64,000 nt of DNA, taken from positions 1-64,000 of the forward strand of contig JAJDDC010000035.1 of assembly GCA_029260515.1 (NCBI GenBank). Direction: 5' to 3'. A program made the translations under genes and the position numbers. The notes under the pieces were generated by a model. The model ran no database searches, was not told the DNA's origin, and worked only from the letters and a program-made list of their open reading frames with translations. This stretch comes from Phycisphaerales bacterium. Lineage in GTDB: Bacteria > Planctomycetota > Phycisphaerae > Phycisphaerales > UBA1924. How positions within the stretch are numbered: the stretch's first letter is position 1; each line of letters opens with the position of its first letter. This document shows positions 53,189 to 62,975 of the stretch, one piece after another.

Positions 53189-54418
53189 CTAGCGTGCCTG
53201 GCGCGCGTACTCCCGCCCGCCCCAGCTCGTCGGGCGTCCACGCTCCAGATCGCGGGCGGCATCGAGCAGGATCGAACCGGTCAACCACCCGCCGACGCCC
53301 GCCAGGGGCGCCCACCAGGCGGACCCGCCGCCCTCGCGGGCGCTGACGCCCATCACCGCCAGCCACAACCCCAGGGCGACGACGCCGACCCCCACGCACG
53401 CCCAGCCCCACACGCGCCCCTGGGCGAGGTGCCAGACCCCGAGCCCGACGCACGCGGCCGCCAGCGCCGGAAGCACGCACACGGTCAGCCGCACCCGCCA
53501 CGCGTGCTTGCGCAGGCGCGACGCCTTGCGGTTGGCCGCCTCGGTGTAGATCCGCTTCCAGCCCTTTCCGAACTCCGCCCAGTCGTCGTACATCGCGCAC
53601 GAGAGCATCCCGTCGGCCAGCAGCATCGACGCGCCCGCCCCCCCATCGCGTACCCGGCGCGACAACGCGATGTCCTCAAGCAGCTCGCCCTTCACACCCT
53701 CGTGCCCGCCGATCGTGTCGTACACATCGCGTGAGAAGAGCATGAACTGCCCGTTGGCGAACGGGCGCCGCTGCGGGGCGTCCGCGAGCGACGCCTTGAG
53801 GGGAGGGTACTGGCGTACCAGCTCCAGCCCGCACGCGGCCTGGACAATGCGCTCGTACCACCGTTTCGTCGTGAGTGTGCTCAGAAGGCTCAGCAGCCCG
53901 TCGCCGCGCTGCTGGGCGATCGCCAGTGTCGCCCGCACGCACGAGGGATGGAACGTGGTGTCGGCGTCGGTGAACAGGAGCCACTGTGCGCCCGCCGCCC
54001 CGCCAGACCGTGCCACGCCCTCGTGCACGGCGTGCACCTTGCCCGCCCACCCCTCCGGGCACGCGTCGATCTCGACGATCTCGAACCGGTCGTCACCCCC
54101 GATCGCCGCCCGCGCCTCGTCGGCGGTCGCGTCAGAGCACCGGTCCAGGGCGAGCACCACACGCAGGTCCGCGTGGTCCTGGGTCCGCAACGATGTGATC
54201 AAGGCGCCGATCTTGTCCACCTCGTTGTGCGCCGGCACGACGACGCACACACGCCCGATCGGCGGGCGCTCCTCCGCGATCGCGATCCCGTCGCGCGCCG
54301 TCGGCAGGCCCCGGCGCGTGCGCACCACCTGCCCCAGCCCGGCCCCCCAGTACACACCCAGCGCGACCGACGCGACCAGCAACGCGACGGCGATAATGAG
54401 ATGGGCGTCCGCGCTCAC
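53189..54418 (-). CDS. Family-2 membrane glycosyltransferase
   Basis: A 409-residue protein with a first helix (8-25), then a GT-A domain: VCVVVPAHNEVDKIGALI, LVVALDRCSDATADEA-like acceptor strands, and TDADTTFHPSC with the D-x-D metal site. LLEDIALSRRVRD is the ED acid-base motif followed by an RR-like helix. Three helices close the chain. The profile resembles hopanoid- or carotenoid-related glycosyltransferases (HpnB-like). The GTG at 54418 is the best start. Its downstream neighbours are exbD and tonB-like genes. Confidence 0.85.
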   Translation of the reverse strand: MSADAHLIIAVALLVASVALGVYWGAGLGQVVRTRRGLPTARDGIAIAEERPPIGRVCVVVPAHNEVDKIGALITSLRTQDHADLRVVLALDRCSDATADEARAAIGGDDRFEIVEIDACPEGWAGKVHAVHEGVARSGGAAGAQWLLFTDADTTFHPSCVRATLAIAQQRGDGLLSLLSTLTTKRWYERIVQAACGLELVRQYPPLKASLADAPQRRPFANGQFMLFSRDVYDTIGGHEGVKGELLEDIALSRRVRDGGAGASMLLADGMLSCAMYDDWAEFGKGWKRIYTEAANRKASRLRKHAWRVRLTVCVLPALAAACVGLGVWHLAQGRVWGWACVGVGVVALGLWLAVMGVSAREGGGSAWWAPLAGVGGWLTGSILLDAARDLERGRPTSWGGREYARQAR

Positions 54419-54451
54419 GCGCCCAAGCCTAGCCGCCCGTACACTCGGACG

Positions 54452-55174
54452 ATGGACGGGGGCGACAACACGCCGACGCTCTCGCGCGATGCGCTCCGCG
54501 AGCTCGACCGCCTGTGCGTCGAGAACTTTGCGATCCCCTCGATCGTGCTCATGGAGAACGCGGCCCGGGGGATCGCCCGCCACGCCCTCGCGATGATCGA
54601 GGAACGGGGGCTCGGCGCCGTCGACATCGTCTGCGGCCCCGGGAACAACGCCGGCGACGGGCTCGCCCTCGCCCGACACCTCCACAACGCACGCGCCGGC
54701 GTCCGCGTCCTGCTCGCCCGAGCGCCGGAGACTTACAAGGGCGACGCCCTGACGAACCTGACGATCTGCCAGCGCATGGGCCTGGCGATCGTGCCCCCGC
54801 CCGCAAACGACGCGGACCACGGCGCGTGGCTCGATGATGCGATCGCCCGCGCCGGCGCGCCGGCACTGCTCGTGGATGCCCTCCTGGGCACGGGCCTCGA
54901 CCGCCCGGTCGGGGGCCAGCTTCTGGCGCTCATCGGCGCGATCAACGCCCGGCGCCCGCGCTGCCCGGTCCTGAGCGTGGACATACCCTCGGGCCTCGAC
55001 GCCGACACGGGCCGGGTCCTGGGCGACGCGGTCAGGGCCGATCTGACCGTCACGCTCGGCGCCCGCAAGCGTGGGTTCGGCGTCCCCGGGGCCCACGACC
55101 TCCTGGGGCGGGTGGTCGTCGCGGGCATCGGGGCGCCCCGGGAACTGATCGAGCGCCTCGCGGATCCCGCGTGA
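54452..55174 (+). CDS. nnrE: NAD(P)H-hydrate epimerase (YjeF N-domain)
   Basis: A 240-residue enzyme repairing damaged NAD(P)H by epimerising R- and S-hydrates. Typical pieces are ENFAIPSIVLMENAARG (the substrate loop), VDIVCGPGNNAGDGLALARHL (NNGGDG-like, with A in place of G) and VLSVDIPSGLDADTG. The ADP-hydratase (C-terminal) domain of fused versions is absent. The ATG at 54452 begins the conserved sequence. The gene is divergent from the glycosyltransferase with only 33 bases between starts. Confidence 0.92.
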   Translation: MDGGDNTPTLSRDALRELDRLCVENFAIPSIVLMENAARGIARHALAMIEERGLGAVDIVCGPGNNAGDGLALARHLHNARAGVRVLLARAPETYKGDALTNLTICQRMGLAIVPPPANDADHGAWLDDAIARAGAPALLVDALLGTGLDRPVGGQLLALIGAINARRPRCPVLSVDIPSGLDADTGRVLGDAVRADLTVTLGARKRGFGVPGAHDLLGRVVVAGIGAPRELIERLADPA

Positions 55175-55251
55175 GAGCCCCCCAACAGGGCGTCCCGGTT
55201 GACTCGCCGCCCGCTCTGGCGGACGATCAGGCGTCCGACGGGAGAAGTGCG

Positions 55252-55755
55252 ATGTCCGTGCGCATGGAACTCAGCCGCATCTTCATCCGCGAGCTTGTGG
55301 ACTACCAGATCATCGAGCTCCGCGAGGCCGAGGAGTTCGTCGACGACGACGGCAAGCCCCAGGTCCGCCAGATCGAGGACGGGCGCACCTTCCCGATCGT
55401 GATCGGGCTGCCCGAGGCCCAGGCGATCGAACGCCGCCTCGCGGGCGTCGAGATCAAGCGCCCCCAGACCCACGACCTGCTCGCGAGCATCGTGACGTCG
55501 CTGGACGCGACGCTCGAGAGCATCGCGATCACGGACCTGCAGGAGCACACGTTCTTCGCCGAGCTGCGCCTGCGCAAGGGCGACGGCACGGTCGTCAGCG
55601 TGGACTCGCGCCCCAGCGACGCGATCGCCCTGGGCATCACGGAGCAGATCCCGATCTACGTCGCCGAGCACGTGCTCGAGGAGGCGACACGCGAGTCGCC
55701 CGACGAGCCGGGCTCGTTCATCGACGACGAGGACGACGACGAGGACGAGGCCTGA
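55252..55755 (+). CDS. Bifunctional-nuclease (BFN/DUF151) domain protein
   Basis: A 167-residue protein. The core is the BFN/DUF151 fold: FPIVIGLPEAQAIERRLAG, KRPQTHDLLASIVTSLDA, SVDSRPSDAIALGI. Its tail is a run of aspartate and glutamate (DDEDDDEDEA). Family members have been tied to nucleolytic activity, but not shown for all. The ATG at 55252 is chosen because GGAG lies seven bases upstream. The start codon of truD overlaps the TGA stop as TGATG, indicating coupling. Confidence 0.9.
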   Translation: MSVRMELSRIFIRELVDYQIIELREAEEFVDDDGKPQVRQIEDGRTFPIVIGLPEAQAIERRLAGVEIKRPQTHDLLASIVTSLDATLESIAITDLQEHTFFAELRLRKGDGTVVSVDSRPSDAIALGITEQIPIYVAEHVLEEATRESPDEPGSFIDDEDDDEDEA

Positions 55756-57092
55756 TGGACGCCCACCAGGGCGGACAGGGGCGCCACGCCGTCCCCGACA
55801 CGGACCCCCACGTCCGCCCCGCCCGCTACCTCACCCACGACCAGCCCCCGATCGGCGGCGTGCTCAAACAGCGCCCCGAGGACTTCATCGTCGAGGAGCT
55901 GCCCCTGTTCGCGCTCAAGGGCGAGGGCGAGCACATCTACCTCTTCGTCGAGAAGCGCGGCCTGGGCGCCATCGACATGATCAACGCCATCGCCCGCCAT
56001 TTCCGCGTCCGACCAGACGCCGTCGGCTCGGCGGGTCTCAAGGACAGGCACGCGATCACGCGACAGCTCGTCTCTGTCCACGCCCCGGGCAAGACGCCCG
56101 AGGACTTCCCCATGCTCGACCGCGAGGACATGCACGTCCTCTGGGCGGACCTGCACACCGAGAAACTCAAGCGGGGCGCCCTCCAGGGCAACCGCTTCGT
56201 CATCCGCCTGCGGGGCGTCGAGGCGACCAGCGCAATCGTCGCCGACAAGGTGCTCGAACGCCTGGCGCGTGAGGGCGTGCCCAACCGCTTCGGCGAGCAG
56301 CGATTCGGGTACGTCGGCAACAACCACCTGATCGGGCGGGCGATCGTCCTGCGAAACTACCAGGAGGCGGTGGATCGCCTGCTGGGGCCCGACGAACGCG
56401 CCCCGCGCTCGCAGGAAGAGGCCAGGGCCAGGTACGCCGCGGGCGACATCGAGGGCGCGTGGAAGATCTTCCCCCGCTCGTTCCGGACCGAGCAGGTCGT
56501 CATCAACGCCCTGCTCAAGGGCAAGAGCCCCGAGGCCGCGCTCCGCGCTGTGCCCAAGAACGTGCGCTCGTACTACATCAGCGCGTTCCAGTCGGCGATC
56601 TTCAACGCCATCCTCGACCAGCGCCTCATCGACGCGACGCTCGATCAGCTCCTCCCGGGCGACCTGGCCTACCACCACGAGCACCGCTCGACGTTCGCGA
56701 TCGACCAGTCCCACCTCGCCGGCGACCCGGGCGATGACGCGGGCGTGCCCGCGATGCTCGCACGCTTCGAGATCAGCCCCTCGGGCCCCTTGTGGGGACG
56801 CGAGATGACACGCCCGACCGGGCGCGCGGGCGAGGTCGAGCTCGACCGCCTCCGCGCCTTCGGCCTCGACACCGACGACCTGGACCGGGCCGACGGGTCG
56901 ATCGCCGAGATGATCGGGGGCGCGCGCCGCCCGCTGCGCGTGCCACTGACCGACCCCGACGTCGAGGGCGGGATGGACGAGCACGGCCCGTACATCAAGT
57001 GCGCGTTCGAGCTGCCCCGCGGCGCGTTCGCGACGACCGTCATGGAGGAGGTCTGCAAGACCCGCATCGACCAGGGCGAGGAACGTTCCTGA
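55755..57092 (+). CDS. truD: tRNA pseudouridine(13) synthase TruD
   Basis: A 445-residue enzyme modifying U13 of tRNAs. The catalytic motif GSAGLKDRHAITRQ has nucleophile D97. Other TruD pieces are QRPEDFIVEELP near the start, NRFGEQRFG (the family's NYFGxQRFG), and SAFQSAIFNAILDQRL. The C-terminus FELPRGAFATTVMEEV matches the family end. It starts within the stop codon of the preceding gene. The second tRNA pseudouridine synthase of the window. Confidence 0.95.
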   Translation: MDAHQGGQGRHAVPDTDPHVRPARYLTHDQPPIGGVLKQRPEDFIVEELPLFALKGEGEHIYLFVEKRGLGAIDMINAIARHFRVRPDAVGSAGLKDRHAITRQLVSVHAPGKTPEDFPMLDREDMHVLWADLHTEKLKRGALQGNRFVIRLRGVEATSAIVADKVLERLAREGVPNRFGEQRFGYVGNNHLIGRAIVLRNYQEAVDRLLGPDERAPRSQEEARARYAAGDIEGAWKIFPRSFRTEQVVINALLKGKSPEAALRAVPKNVRSYYISAFQSAIFNAILDQRLIDATLDQLLPGDLAYHHEHRSTFAIDQSHLAGDPGDDAGVPAMLARFEISPSGPLWGREMTRPTGRAGEVELDRLRAFGLDTDDLDRADGSIAEMIGGARRPLRVPLTDPDVEGGMDEHGPYIKCAFELPRGAFATTVMEEVCKTRIDQGEERS

Positions 57093-57113
57093 TCAGTGCT
57101 CGACGCACGCGCG

Positions 57114-59462
57114 TCAGTCCAGCAGATCGATCCCGACGCCCAGCTCCAGTGTCCCGGGCGCAAGGCACTCGGTGTCGGTGCACGCCTGGAACGTGATCCC
57201 GAGCACCGGGTCTCCCGTGCTGGGCCCGACACCCGGGGCGTGCTCGACCGCGACGTCGAACTCGATCGTGCCCTTGTGAACCAGGATCGACTCGATGCCG
57301 GGGATGTCGGGCGCGTAGACCTCGCCCTCGGGGTAGTCGGCGTAGACCGCGACGCCCTGGCCACGCACCAGCCCCACGCGCAGCGGGATCAGCCCCTCGC
57401 CCCCCGGGCCCGGGTCGGCCGCGACGATGTGGTAGCCGTCCTTGACCACCATGCGCAGCCGCACCGACGCGGGGTGGTCCGCCCCGACCTCGAGTACCTC
57501 GGCGCTGGCGAAGACATCGACGGGCGAGTCCTCGGGCGCCGCGGGCGCGGGCGCGTCGCGTTCGTCGAACTCGATGCGCCCAGCAAGCCCCCCCGGGTCG
57601 CGCAGCATGACGAGCAGATGGCGTGTCGCCTCGACGACCGCCGCGGGCGACTCGCTCAGGCGCGGGCTCAGCGAGGCCAGCGTCCCGATCGCCCGGTCGA
57701 GGTGCTGCTCCTCGCCCGTCGCCCGGTGCAAGGCGAGCAGGGCGGCGAGCATCAGCGACGACCCGCAAGGGACCGCCCCGTCGTAGGTCGAACGCGTGCG
57801 CACGAACAGGTCGGACTGGCCCGCGCGCGTATCGAAGTACCCGCCGTCGGGGTCGGCGAAGGCTGAATGCGCGAGCTCGGCGATCTGTGACGCGGCCGTG
57901 AGGCGCTCGTCGCCCCGCGCGAACTCCGATTCGTGCAACGCGACGAGCCCGCGGATCAAGGCGGCGTGGTCCTCAAGGAAGGCGGGTGTCTTGGCCCGCC
58001 CGCCGCGTTCGACGCGGAGGAGCGTGCCGTCGGGCGCCCGCATCTGCGAGAGGATGTGCTTGGCGGCGTGGTCGGCGGCCTCGTGGTACCGCGCCTCTCC
58101 CGTCAGCTCCGCCCCCGCGACGAGCGCCTCGATCAGCAACCCGTTCCACGCGACGAGGACCTTGTCGTCCAGGTGCGGCTGCTCGCGCTGTGCGCGCGCC
58201 GCGTACAGCGCCGCGTTGATCGCGTCGATGCGCCCGAACAAGTCTTCGGGCGACATCCCCAGCCCGCCGGCGAGGTTCTCGGGGCGGTCGCGGAGGAACA
58301 GGATGTTCCGGGCCTCGTCGTCGGGATGGTGCGGGTCCTGGAAGTTCGGGCCCTTGTCCAGTGCGTAGAGCGTGATCGCCAACTCGGCGTCGGACTCGGG
58401 CAATATCCCTCGCATCTGCTCCGGCGTCCACAGGTAGTTGAGCCCCTCGCGTCCGTCCACCTCCGCGTCCTGGGCGGAGTAGAACCCCGTCGCGCCGGGC
58501 TCGGGCGGGGCGGTCATCTCGCGGATCGTGTAGTCGAGCGTCCGGACGACGACGCGTCGGTACAGGTCGTCGTCGTAGACGCCAGCCGCGCGCGCGTACA
58601 GCGTCACCAGCTGCGCCTGGTCGTAGAGCATCTTCTCGAAGTGCGGCACGAGCCAGATCGCGTCGGTCGAGTACCGGTGGAACCCGCCGCCGACCTGGTC
58701 GAACATCCCGCCAAGGGCCATGCGGTCGAGTGTGGTGCGCACGGCCGCGTCGATCGCTGTTCGTGTGTCGCCATCGCTCCCCTCGCGGGCCTCGAGCAGG
58801 AGCATGAGGTTGGCGGGCTGGGGAAACTTGGGGGCGCCCCCGAAGCCGCCGTTGGTCCGATCGAACGAGCGGAGCAGCGACTCGACGGCGCTCGTCACGT
58901 GCGCGCGCCCGACGGGCGTCGGCTTCGCGTCGGACGCAAGCGCCGCGCGGACGCCCTGGGCGACCTGCTCGGCCTGGGCTTCGATCTCGTCACGCCGATC
59001 GCGCCACGCGTCGGAGATGCCCGTGAGCACCTGTGTGAACGCGGGCATGCCGTGCCTGGGTTCCTTGGGAAAGTACGTGCCGCACCAGAACGGGCGGAGG
59101 AGTTCGGGCTCGAGGAAGCAGCTCATGGGCCAGCCGCCGCGGCCTGTCATGATCTGGGTCGCGGTCATGTACAGGTCGTCGATGTCTGGGCGTTCCTCGC
59201 GGTCCACCTTGACGCAGACGAACCGCTCGTTCATAACCGCCGCGGTCGCCTCGTCCTCGAAGCTCTCGCGCTCCATGACGTGGCACCAGTAGCATGTGGA
59301 GTAGCCGATCGAGAGGAACACGGGCACGCCGCGTCGCCTGGCCTCGGTGAACGCGTCATCGCCCCAGGGGCGCCAGTCCACCGGGTTGTGCGCGTGCTGG
59401 AGGAGGTAGGGACTGGTCTCGCCCACGAGCTTGTTGGTGTGTCGGGGCTGGAGTTCTTGCAT
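57114..59462 (-). CDS. DUF255/YyaL-type thioredoxin-fold protein with nDsbD-like C-terminal domain
   Basis: A 782-residue protein. The N-terminal thioredoxin-like domain has [15 protein letters not shown] (54-68; CxxC at 57-60) and begins [19 protein letters not shown], the SSP411/YyaL signature. A six-hairpin glycosidase-like (alpha/alpha-toroid) middle follows. Residues from about 620 form an added beta domain ([37 protein letters not shown]) with CTDTEC, which resembles the N-terminal disulfide-handling domain of DsbD. Most family members end before it. No signal peptide is seen, so a periplasmic role for the tail is puzzling. Confidence 0.85.
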   Translation of the reverse strand: MQELQPRHTNKLVGETSPYLLQHAHNPVDWRPWGDDAFTEARRRGVPVFLSIGYSTCYWCHVMERESFEDEATAAVMNERFVCVKVDREERPDIDDLYMTATQIMTGRGGWPMSCFLEPELLRPFWCGTYFPKEPRHGMPAFTQVLTGISDAWRDRRDEIEAQAEQVAQGVRAALASDAKPTPVGRAHVTSAVESLLRSFDRTNGGFGGAPKFPQPANLMLLLEAREGSDGDTRTAIDAAVRTTLDRMALGGMFDQVGGGFHRYSTDAIWLVPHFEKMLYDQAQLVTLYARAAGVYDDDLYRRVVVRTLDYTIREMTAPPEPGATGFYSAQDAEVDGREGLNYLWTPEQMRGILPESDAELAITLYALDKGPNFQDPHHPDDEARNILFLRDRPENLAGGLGMSPEDLFGRIDAINAALYAARAQREQPHLDDKVLVAWNGLLIEALVAGAELTGEARYHEAADHAAKHILSQMRAPDGTLLRVERGGRAKTPAFLEDHAALIRGLVALHESEFARGDERLTAASQIAELAHSAFADPDGGYFDTRAGQSDLFVRTRSTYDGAVPCGSSLMLAALLALHRATGEEQHLDRAIGTLASLSPRLSESPAAVVEATRHLLVMLRDPGGLAGRIEFDERDAPAPAAPEDSPVDVFASAEVLEVGADHPASVRLRMVVKDGYHIVAADPGPGGEGLIPLRVGLVRGQGVAVYADYPEGEVYAPDIPGIESILVHKGTIEFDVAVEHAPGVGPSTGDPVLGITFQACTDTECLAPGTLELGVGIDLLD

Positions 59463-59514
59463 CGGCGTCTCGCGATTCAGTTCGGCGGCGGGCGTCGCGC
59501 GATGCTAGGTATGC

Positions 59515-60498
59515 TCAGCGCCCGATCCGCCGGAAGACGAGCGAGGCCATCCACCCGGGCGCCGAGGCGTCCGGGGCGACCGGGACGCGCCCGCGTGAGC
59601 ACCCCCTGGCGCGGCGGAGGGCGGTCAGGCTGGAGCGGACGGCCGCGTCTGTCGGCAGGACCACGCCCGTGACCGAGACCATCGCGTCCAGGATCCGCGG
59701 GTCGTCCTCGTCATCGGGCGGGCGCGTGAGCCGTTCGCGGGCGTCGTCGAATGCCCGGCCGTACGCGTCTGCGGCCAGGCGCAGGGGAGCGTCGAGCCCG
59801 GGCGATGCCTCACCCGCGTCGATGGCGGCGGCGAAACACTCGGACACGCGCGCGCGCAGGGCGCCAAGGGGCGCGTGCAGCGTCTCGCGCGCCTCGATAA
59901 GGCGCTCGCCCGGCGCCTGGACAAGCATGGGCGCGGCGAACGCGAAGACGCGGCGCGTGAGGCGCTCCTCGGCGCGCTGTGCGAGCGATGCGGGCGCGGC
60001 CCGGGCCGCCGCCAGACCGCTCCTCGCCGCGAACCTGTCCATAGCCGCAGACAGGGGCACGCACCATCCGGGGTCGGGCCCGCCTCGGACGAGGTCGCGG
60101 GCGACGCTCTCGAGCCAGCGGTGCGGGTCGAGACCGCCGGCGCGGGCGCCGAGGAACGGGCGGAGTTCGGCCAGTTCCTCGCGCTGCTCGAACTGCGCGA
60201 GGATGTCGAGCAGGTCCTGGCCCGCGTCGTCGTCGTTGAGGCGGGCGCCCACCACGCCTTCATCCCATAGAGGCGCCGACCACGACCACGCCTCCATGAA
60301 ACGGGCGTACGCGGGGCTCTGCTTGGCGCGTTCATGGGCGAACGCGTCGCCCGGGGGCAGCGGGAGCATGGTGACGACGCGGTCGGCGAGGACCGCCGCC
60401 CCCAGCGCGGGCAGTTCTTGTGTCGCAAGGTGGTAGGGGCTGAGCGCGACGCCAAGCTGGGCGCGGGCCGCGACCGGGACGGGCAACGCCCGGCTCAC
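59515..60498 (-). CDS. Hypothetical protein
   Basis: A 327-residue, mostly helical protein without signal peptide or membrane segments. Its GTG start overlaps the stop codon of the alpha/beta-hydrolase gene as GTGA, so the two are probably made together. Only short hydrophobic patches are seen (LGVALSPYHLATQELPALG at the start, DRVVTMLPLPPGD). No family or catalytic motif is recognised. Confidence 0.7.
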   Translation of the reverse strand: MSRALPVPVAARAQLGVALSPYHLATQELPALGAAVLADRVVTMLPLPPGDAFAHERAKQSPAYARFMEAWSWSAPLWDEGVVGARLNDDDAGQDLLDILAQFEQREELAELRPFLGARAGGLDPHRWLESVARDLVRGGPDPGWCVPLSAAMDRFAARSGLAAARAAPASLAQRAEERLTRRVFAFAAPMLVQAPGERLIEARETLHAPLGALRARVSECFAAAIDAGEASPGLDAPLRLAADAYGRAFDDARERLTRPPDDEDDPRILDAMVSVTGVVLPTDAAVRSSLTALRRARGCSRGRVPVAPDASAPGWMASLVFRRIGR

Positions 60499-61898
60499 GC
60501 GTCGGGCTCGGGCGAGAGCTCGGGGACCACGGACTCGAGCCACCGGCTGATCCGGTCGAGCTGTGTGGGCAGGAACAGAAAGATCAGCTCGTGCCCGACC
60601 GGATAGACCCAGCGCTCGGGGCGCCCGAGGCGGCGCCAGAGCTGCTCGCCTGATTCGGCGGGGACGGCCTTGTCCTTGGCGGCGTGCAGCATCAGCACGG
60701 GCTTGTCGCGCATCGCCTCGGCCGTGTGGTACGGGTCGAAGGGCGCGAACCGGAGGTAGGCCTCGCACCACTCGTCGATCTCGCGCTTCGACGGATGGCG
60801 CCCCTTCCACTTCACTCGGAGCGAATCGATGCTGCTCGAGTAGTTGCTGTCCAGGATGATCTCGAGGATGTTGCTCCCGCCCGCGATCAGGACGGCGGCG
60901 TCGTACAGGTCCGGCGCGCGCGCGTGGACGGTCGGCGTGAGCATCGCGCCCCCGCTCATCGTGACCAGCACGCGCGGGCGGTCCTCCAGTTCCGGGAGTT
61001 CTTCGAGCGTGTGCAGGACTGCGCCCTCGGTCGCGTAGGCCATCTCGGCGGCCTTGTCCTTGAACATCGCCGCAACCAGGCGGGCCCAACGTTGCGTCCA
61101 CCCCCCCGATTCGTCGGGCTCGATCTCCAGCGAGATGAGCTGCGTGAACCGCGAGGGGTGCGAGAGCATGCGGAGCACCTCCCAGCCCTGGGCGCGGAAG
61201 TAGCGGACGGTGGACTCGACGACGGGCTCGGGCGTGCCGAACATGCCGGGCAGGAGGACGATCAGGCCCTTGGGTCGGGCGCCGAACGGCTCGTAGCGTG
61301 CGAACCAGGTCCGGTCGATCTCGATGTGCGGGACGCCGTCGATGTGCGAGACCGTCTCGCCCGAGACGAACCGGAAGATCTCGCCCGGCTCGTCGGCGTC
61401 GGCGAGCAGACGCTCGGTCTCTTCTGCCGGGCGCGGGTTGTTGGGGTCCTCGAATCGCCGGACGAAGACGTACGCCCCCGCGCCCTCGGCGCGGAAGCGG
61501 TACAGGCCGATCCCGTTCTCGCCCGCGGCCAGGCGCTCGACTGGCTCGCGCTCCTCCTCGGGCGTCCGCATCTGGTGGTGCTCGCCCAGGCGGACACCCC
61601 GCAGGTCGTCGATCGGGCCCTCGACCCGGGCGATCACGCCCTGGGCACGCTGGCCGGACCTCCCCCACCGCTTCGGCCACTCGAGCGGGGAGTCGGGCTC
61701 GATCGCGTCCTCGTCGGACGGGGCGGCGCCCTCGACCACCGCCATCCGCGATGGCGCCTGGATCGCGACGCACGCGGGCAGGGCCGCCATCGCGATCACA
61801 AAAACGCCCGCGAGCACGCGGGTCGCCAGAACCGATATCTCGTCGCGTCGGGTGCGCAATCTCACGCCTTTGCACCAGCAAACAATGGCCCGCTCCAT
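60495..61898 (-). CDS. Exported alpha/beta-hydrolase-fold protein
   Basis: A 467-residue protein. A hydrophobic signal segment near the start ends AALPAC, perhaps a lipoprotein site. The hydrolase fold starts at about 210: LIVLLPGMFGTPEPVV (oxyanion loop), RVLVTMSGGAMLTP (possible nucleophile in MSGGA, an atypical elbow), VLMLHAAKDKAVPA (acid) and VYPVGHELIF (histidine). Two starts (61901, 61898) are adjacent and no ribosome site is clear. The gene is divergent from the DUF368 transporter gene with a 25-base gap. The substrate is unknown. Confidence 0.78.
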   Translation of the reverse strand: MERAIVCWCKGVRLRTRRDEISVLATRVLAGVFVIAMAALPACVAIQAPSRMAVVEGAAPSDEDAIEPDSPLEWPKRWGRSGQRAQGVIARVEGPIDDLRGVRLGEHHQMRTPEEEREPVERLAAGENGIGLYRFRAEGAGAYVFVRRFEDPNNPRPAEETERLLADADEPGEIFRFVSGETVSHIDGVPHIEIDRTWFARYEPFGARPKGLIVLLPGMFGTPEPVVESTVRYFRAQGWEVLRMLSHPSRFTQLISLEIEPDESGGWTQRWARLVAAMFKDKAAEMAYATEGAVLHTLEELPELEDRPRVLVTMSGGAMLTPTVHARAPDLYDAAVLIAGGSNILEIILDSNYSSSIDSLRVKWKGRHPSKREIDEWCEAYLRFAPFDPYHTAEAMRDKPVLMLHAAKDKAVPAESGEQLWRRLGRPERWVYPVGHELIFLFLPTQLDRISRWLESVVPELSPEPDA

Positions 61899-61925
61899 CA
61901 TCGGCCGATCATAGAGAGCAGACGC

Positions 61926-62975
61926 ATGGGCGACACACACGAATCATCCGATCGCCCCGCACAGGGCGCCAGCGACGCCACCTCGCGGGAGGGCGCGGAC
62001 CACCTGTCCGCCGGCCTGATCGCCCGGGCGGCGGTCGGGGGCGCCCTTATGGGCCTTGCCAACCTCGTGCCCGGGATCTCGGGCGGGACCATGCTCGTCG
62101 CAACGGGCGTCTACAGGCGGTTCATCGACGCGATCAGCGATCTGACCCGCCTGCGTCTGGGGCGGGACCCAATCATCCTCGTCGCCGTCATCGTCGTCTC
62201 GGCGCTGCTGGCGATTGTCGCCCTCGCGTCCAGCGTGTCGGCGGCGCTGGTCCACTTCCGCTGGGGGATGTACGCGCTGTTCATCGGGCTGACGCTCGGC
62301 GGTGCGCCCGTGCTCGTGCGCATGGCCAGGCCTTTCACGCGTTCGGTCTGGCTCGGGCTCTTCGTCGGCGCGGTCCTGATGGCGGGCGTGGTGCTCGTCC
62401 AGGAGCTGGGCGGCGTGGGCGGGGGCGGGCGGACGAACAGCGTGCTGCTCGTCGTCGCGGGGGCCGCGGGCGCCAGCGCCATGATCCTGCCAGGCGTCTC
62501 GGGCGCGTACCTGCTGCTCATCCTGGGCCAGTACCGTCCCGTGCTCGACGCGATCGGGTCGGCCAAGGACGCGGCGACCTCGGGCGACGTGGGCGGCGTG
62601 CTCGACCAGCTGCACGTCATCATCCCCGTCGGCGTCGGTGTGGTGCTGGGCGTGGTCGTGGTCGCCAACGTCCTGCGTGTCGTCTTCCACAAGTACGAGA
62701 AAGCAACGCTGGGCGTGCTGCTCGGGCTGCTGCTCGCCGCGCCCCTGGGTCTGTACCCCTTTAAACAGGGCGTCGCGCCCGAGGTCGGGCAGGCGTTCCG
62801 GGGCGAGGTCGTCACCGAGGAATCGCTTGGCGAGATCGATCCGAAAGACTGGGACGAGCGGCTCTTCACACCCAGCGCGATGCAGGTGGGCGTGGCGCTG
62901 GGGCTCTTGCTCGTCGGGTTCGGCGCGACCCTGGGCGTGGCGCGGCTCGGGCGGGACGGTCAGTCGGAGGACTGA
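61926..62975 (+). CDS. popT: DUF368 polyprenyl-phosphate transporter (PopT-like)
   Basis: A 349-residue membrane protein. The first helix carries GLANLVPGISGGTMLVATG, and a later one GASAMILPGVSGAYLLLILG: the paired P-G-x-S-G motifs of DUF368 proteins. About eight helices are seen. Family knowledge: members flip undecaprenyl phosphate back to the cytosolic face for re-use in wall and glycan synthesis. The ATG at 61926 follows a short gap. The last 16 bases overlap the convergent lgt gene. Confidence 0.88.
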   Translation: MGDTHESSDRPAQGASDATSREGADHLSAGLIARAAVGGALMGLANLVPGISGGTMLVATGVYRRFIDAISDLTRLRLGRDPIILVAVIVVSALLAIVALASSVSAALVHFRWGMYALFIGLTLGGAPVLVRMARPFTRSVWLGLFVGAVLMAGVVLVQELGGVGGGGRTNSVLLVVAGAAGASAMILPGVSGAYLLLILGQYRPVLDAIGSAKDAATSGDVGGVLDQLHVIIPVGVGVVLGVVVVANVLRVVFHKYEKATLGVLLGLLLAAPLGLYPFKQGVAPEVGQAFRGEVVTEESLGEIDPKDWDERLFTPSAMQVGVALGLLLVGFGATLGVARLGRDGQSED

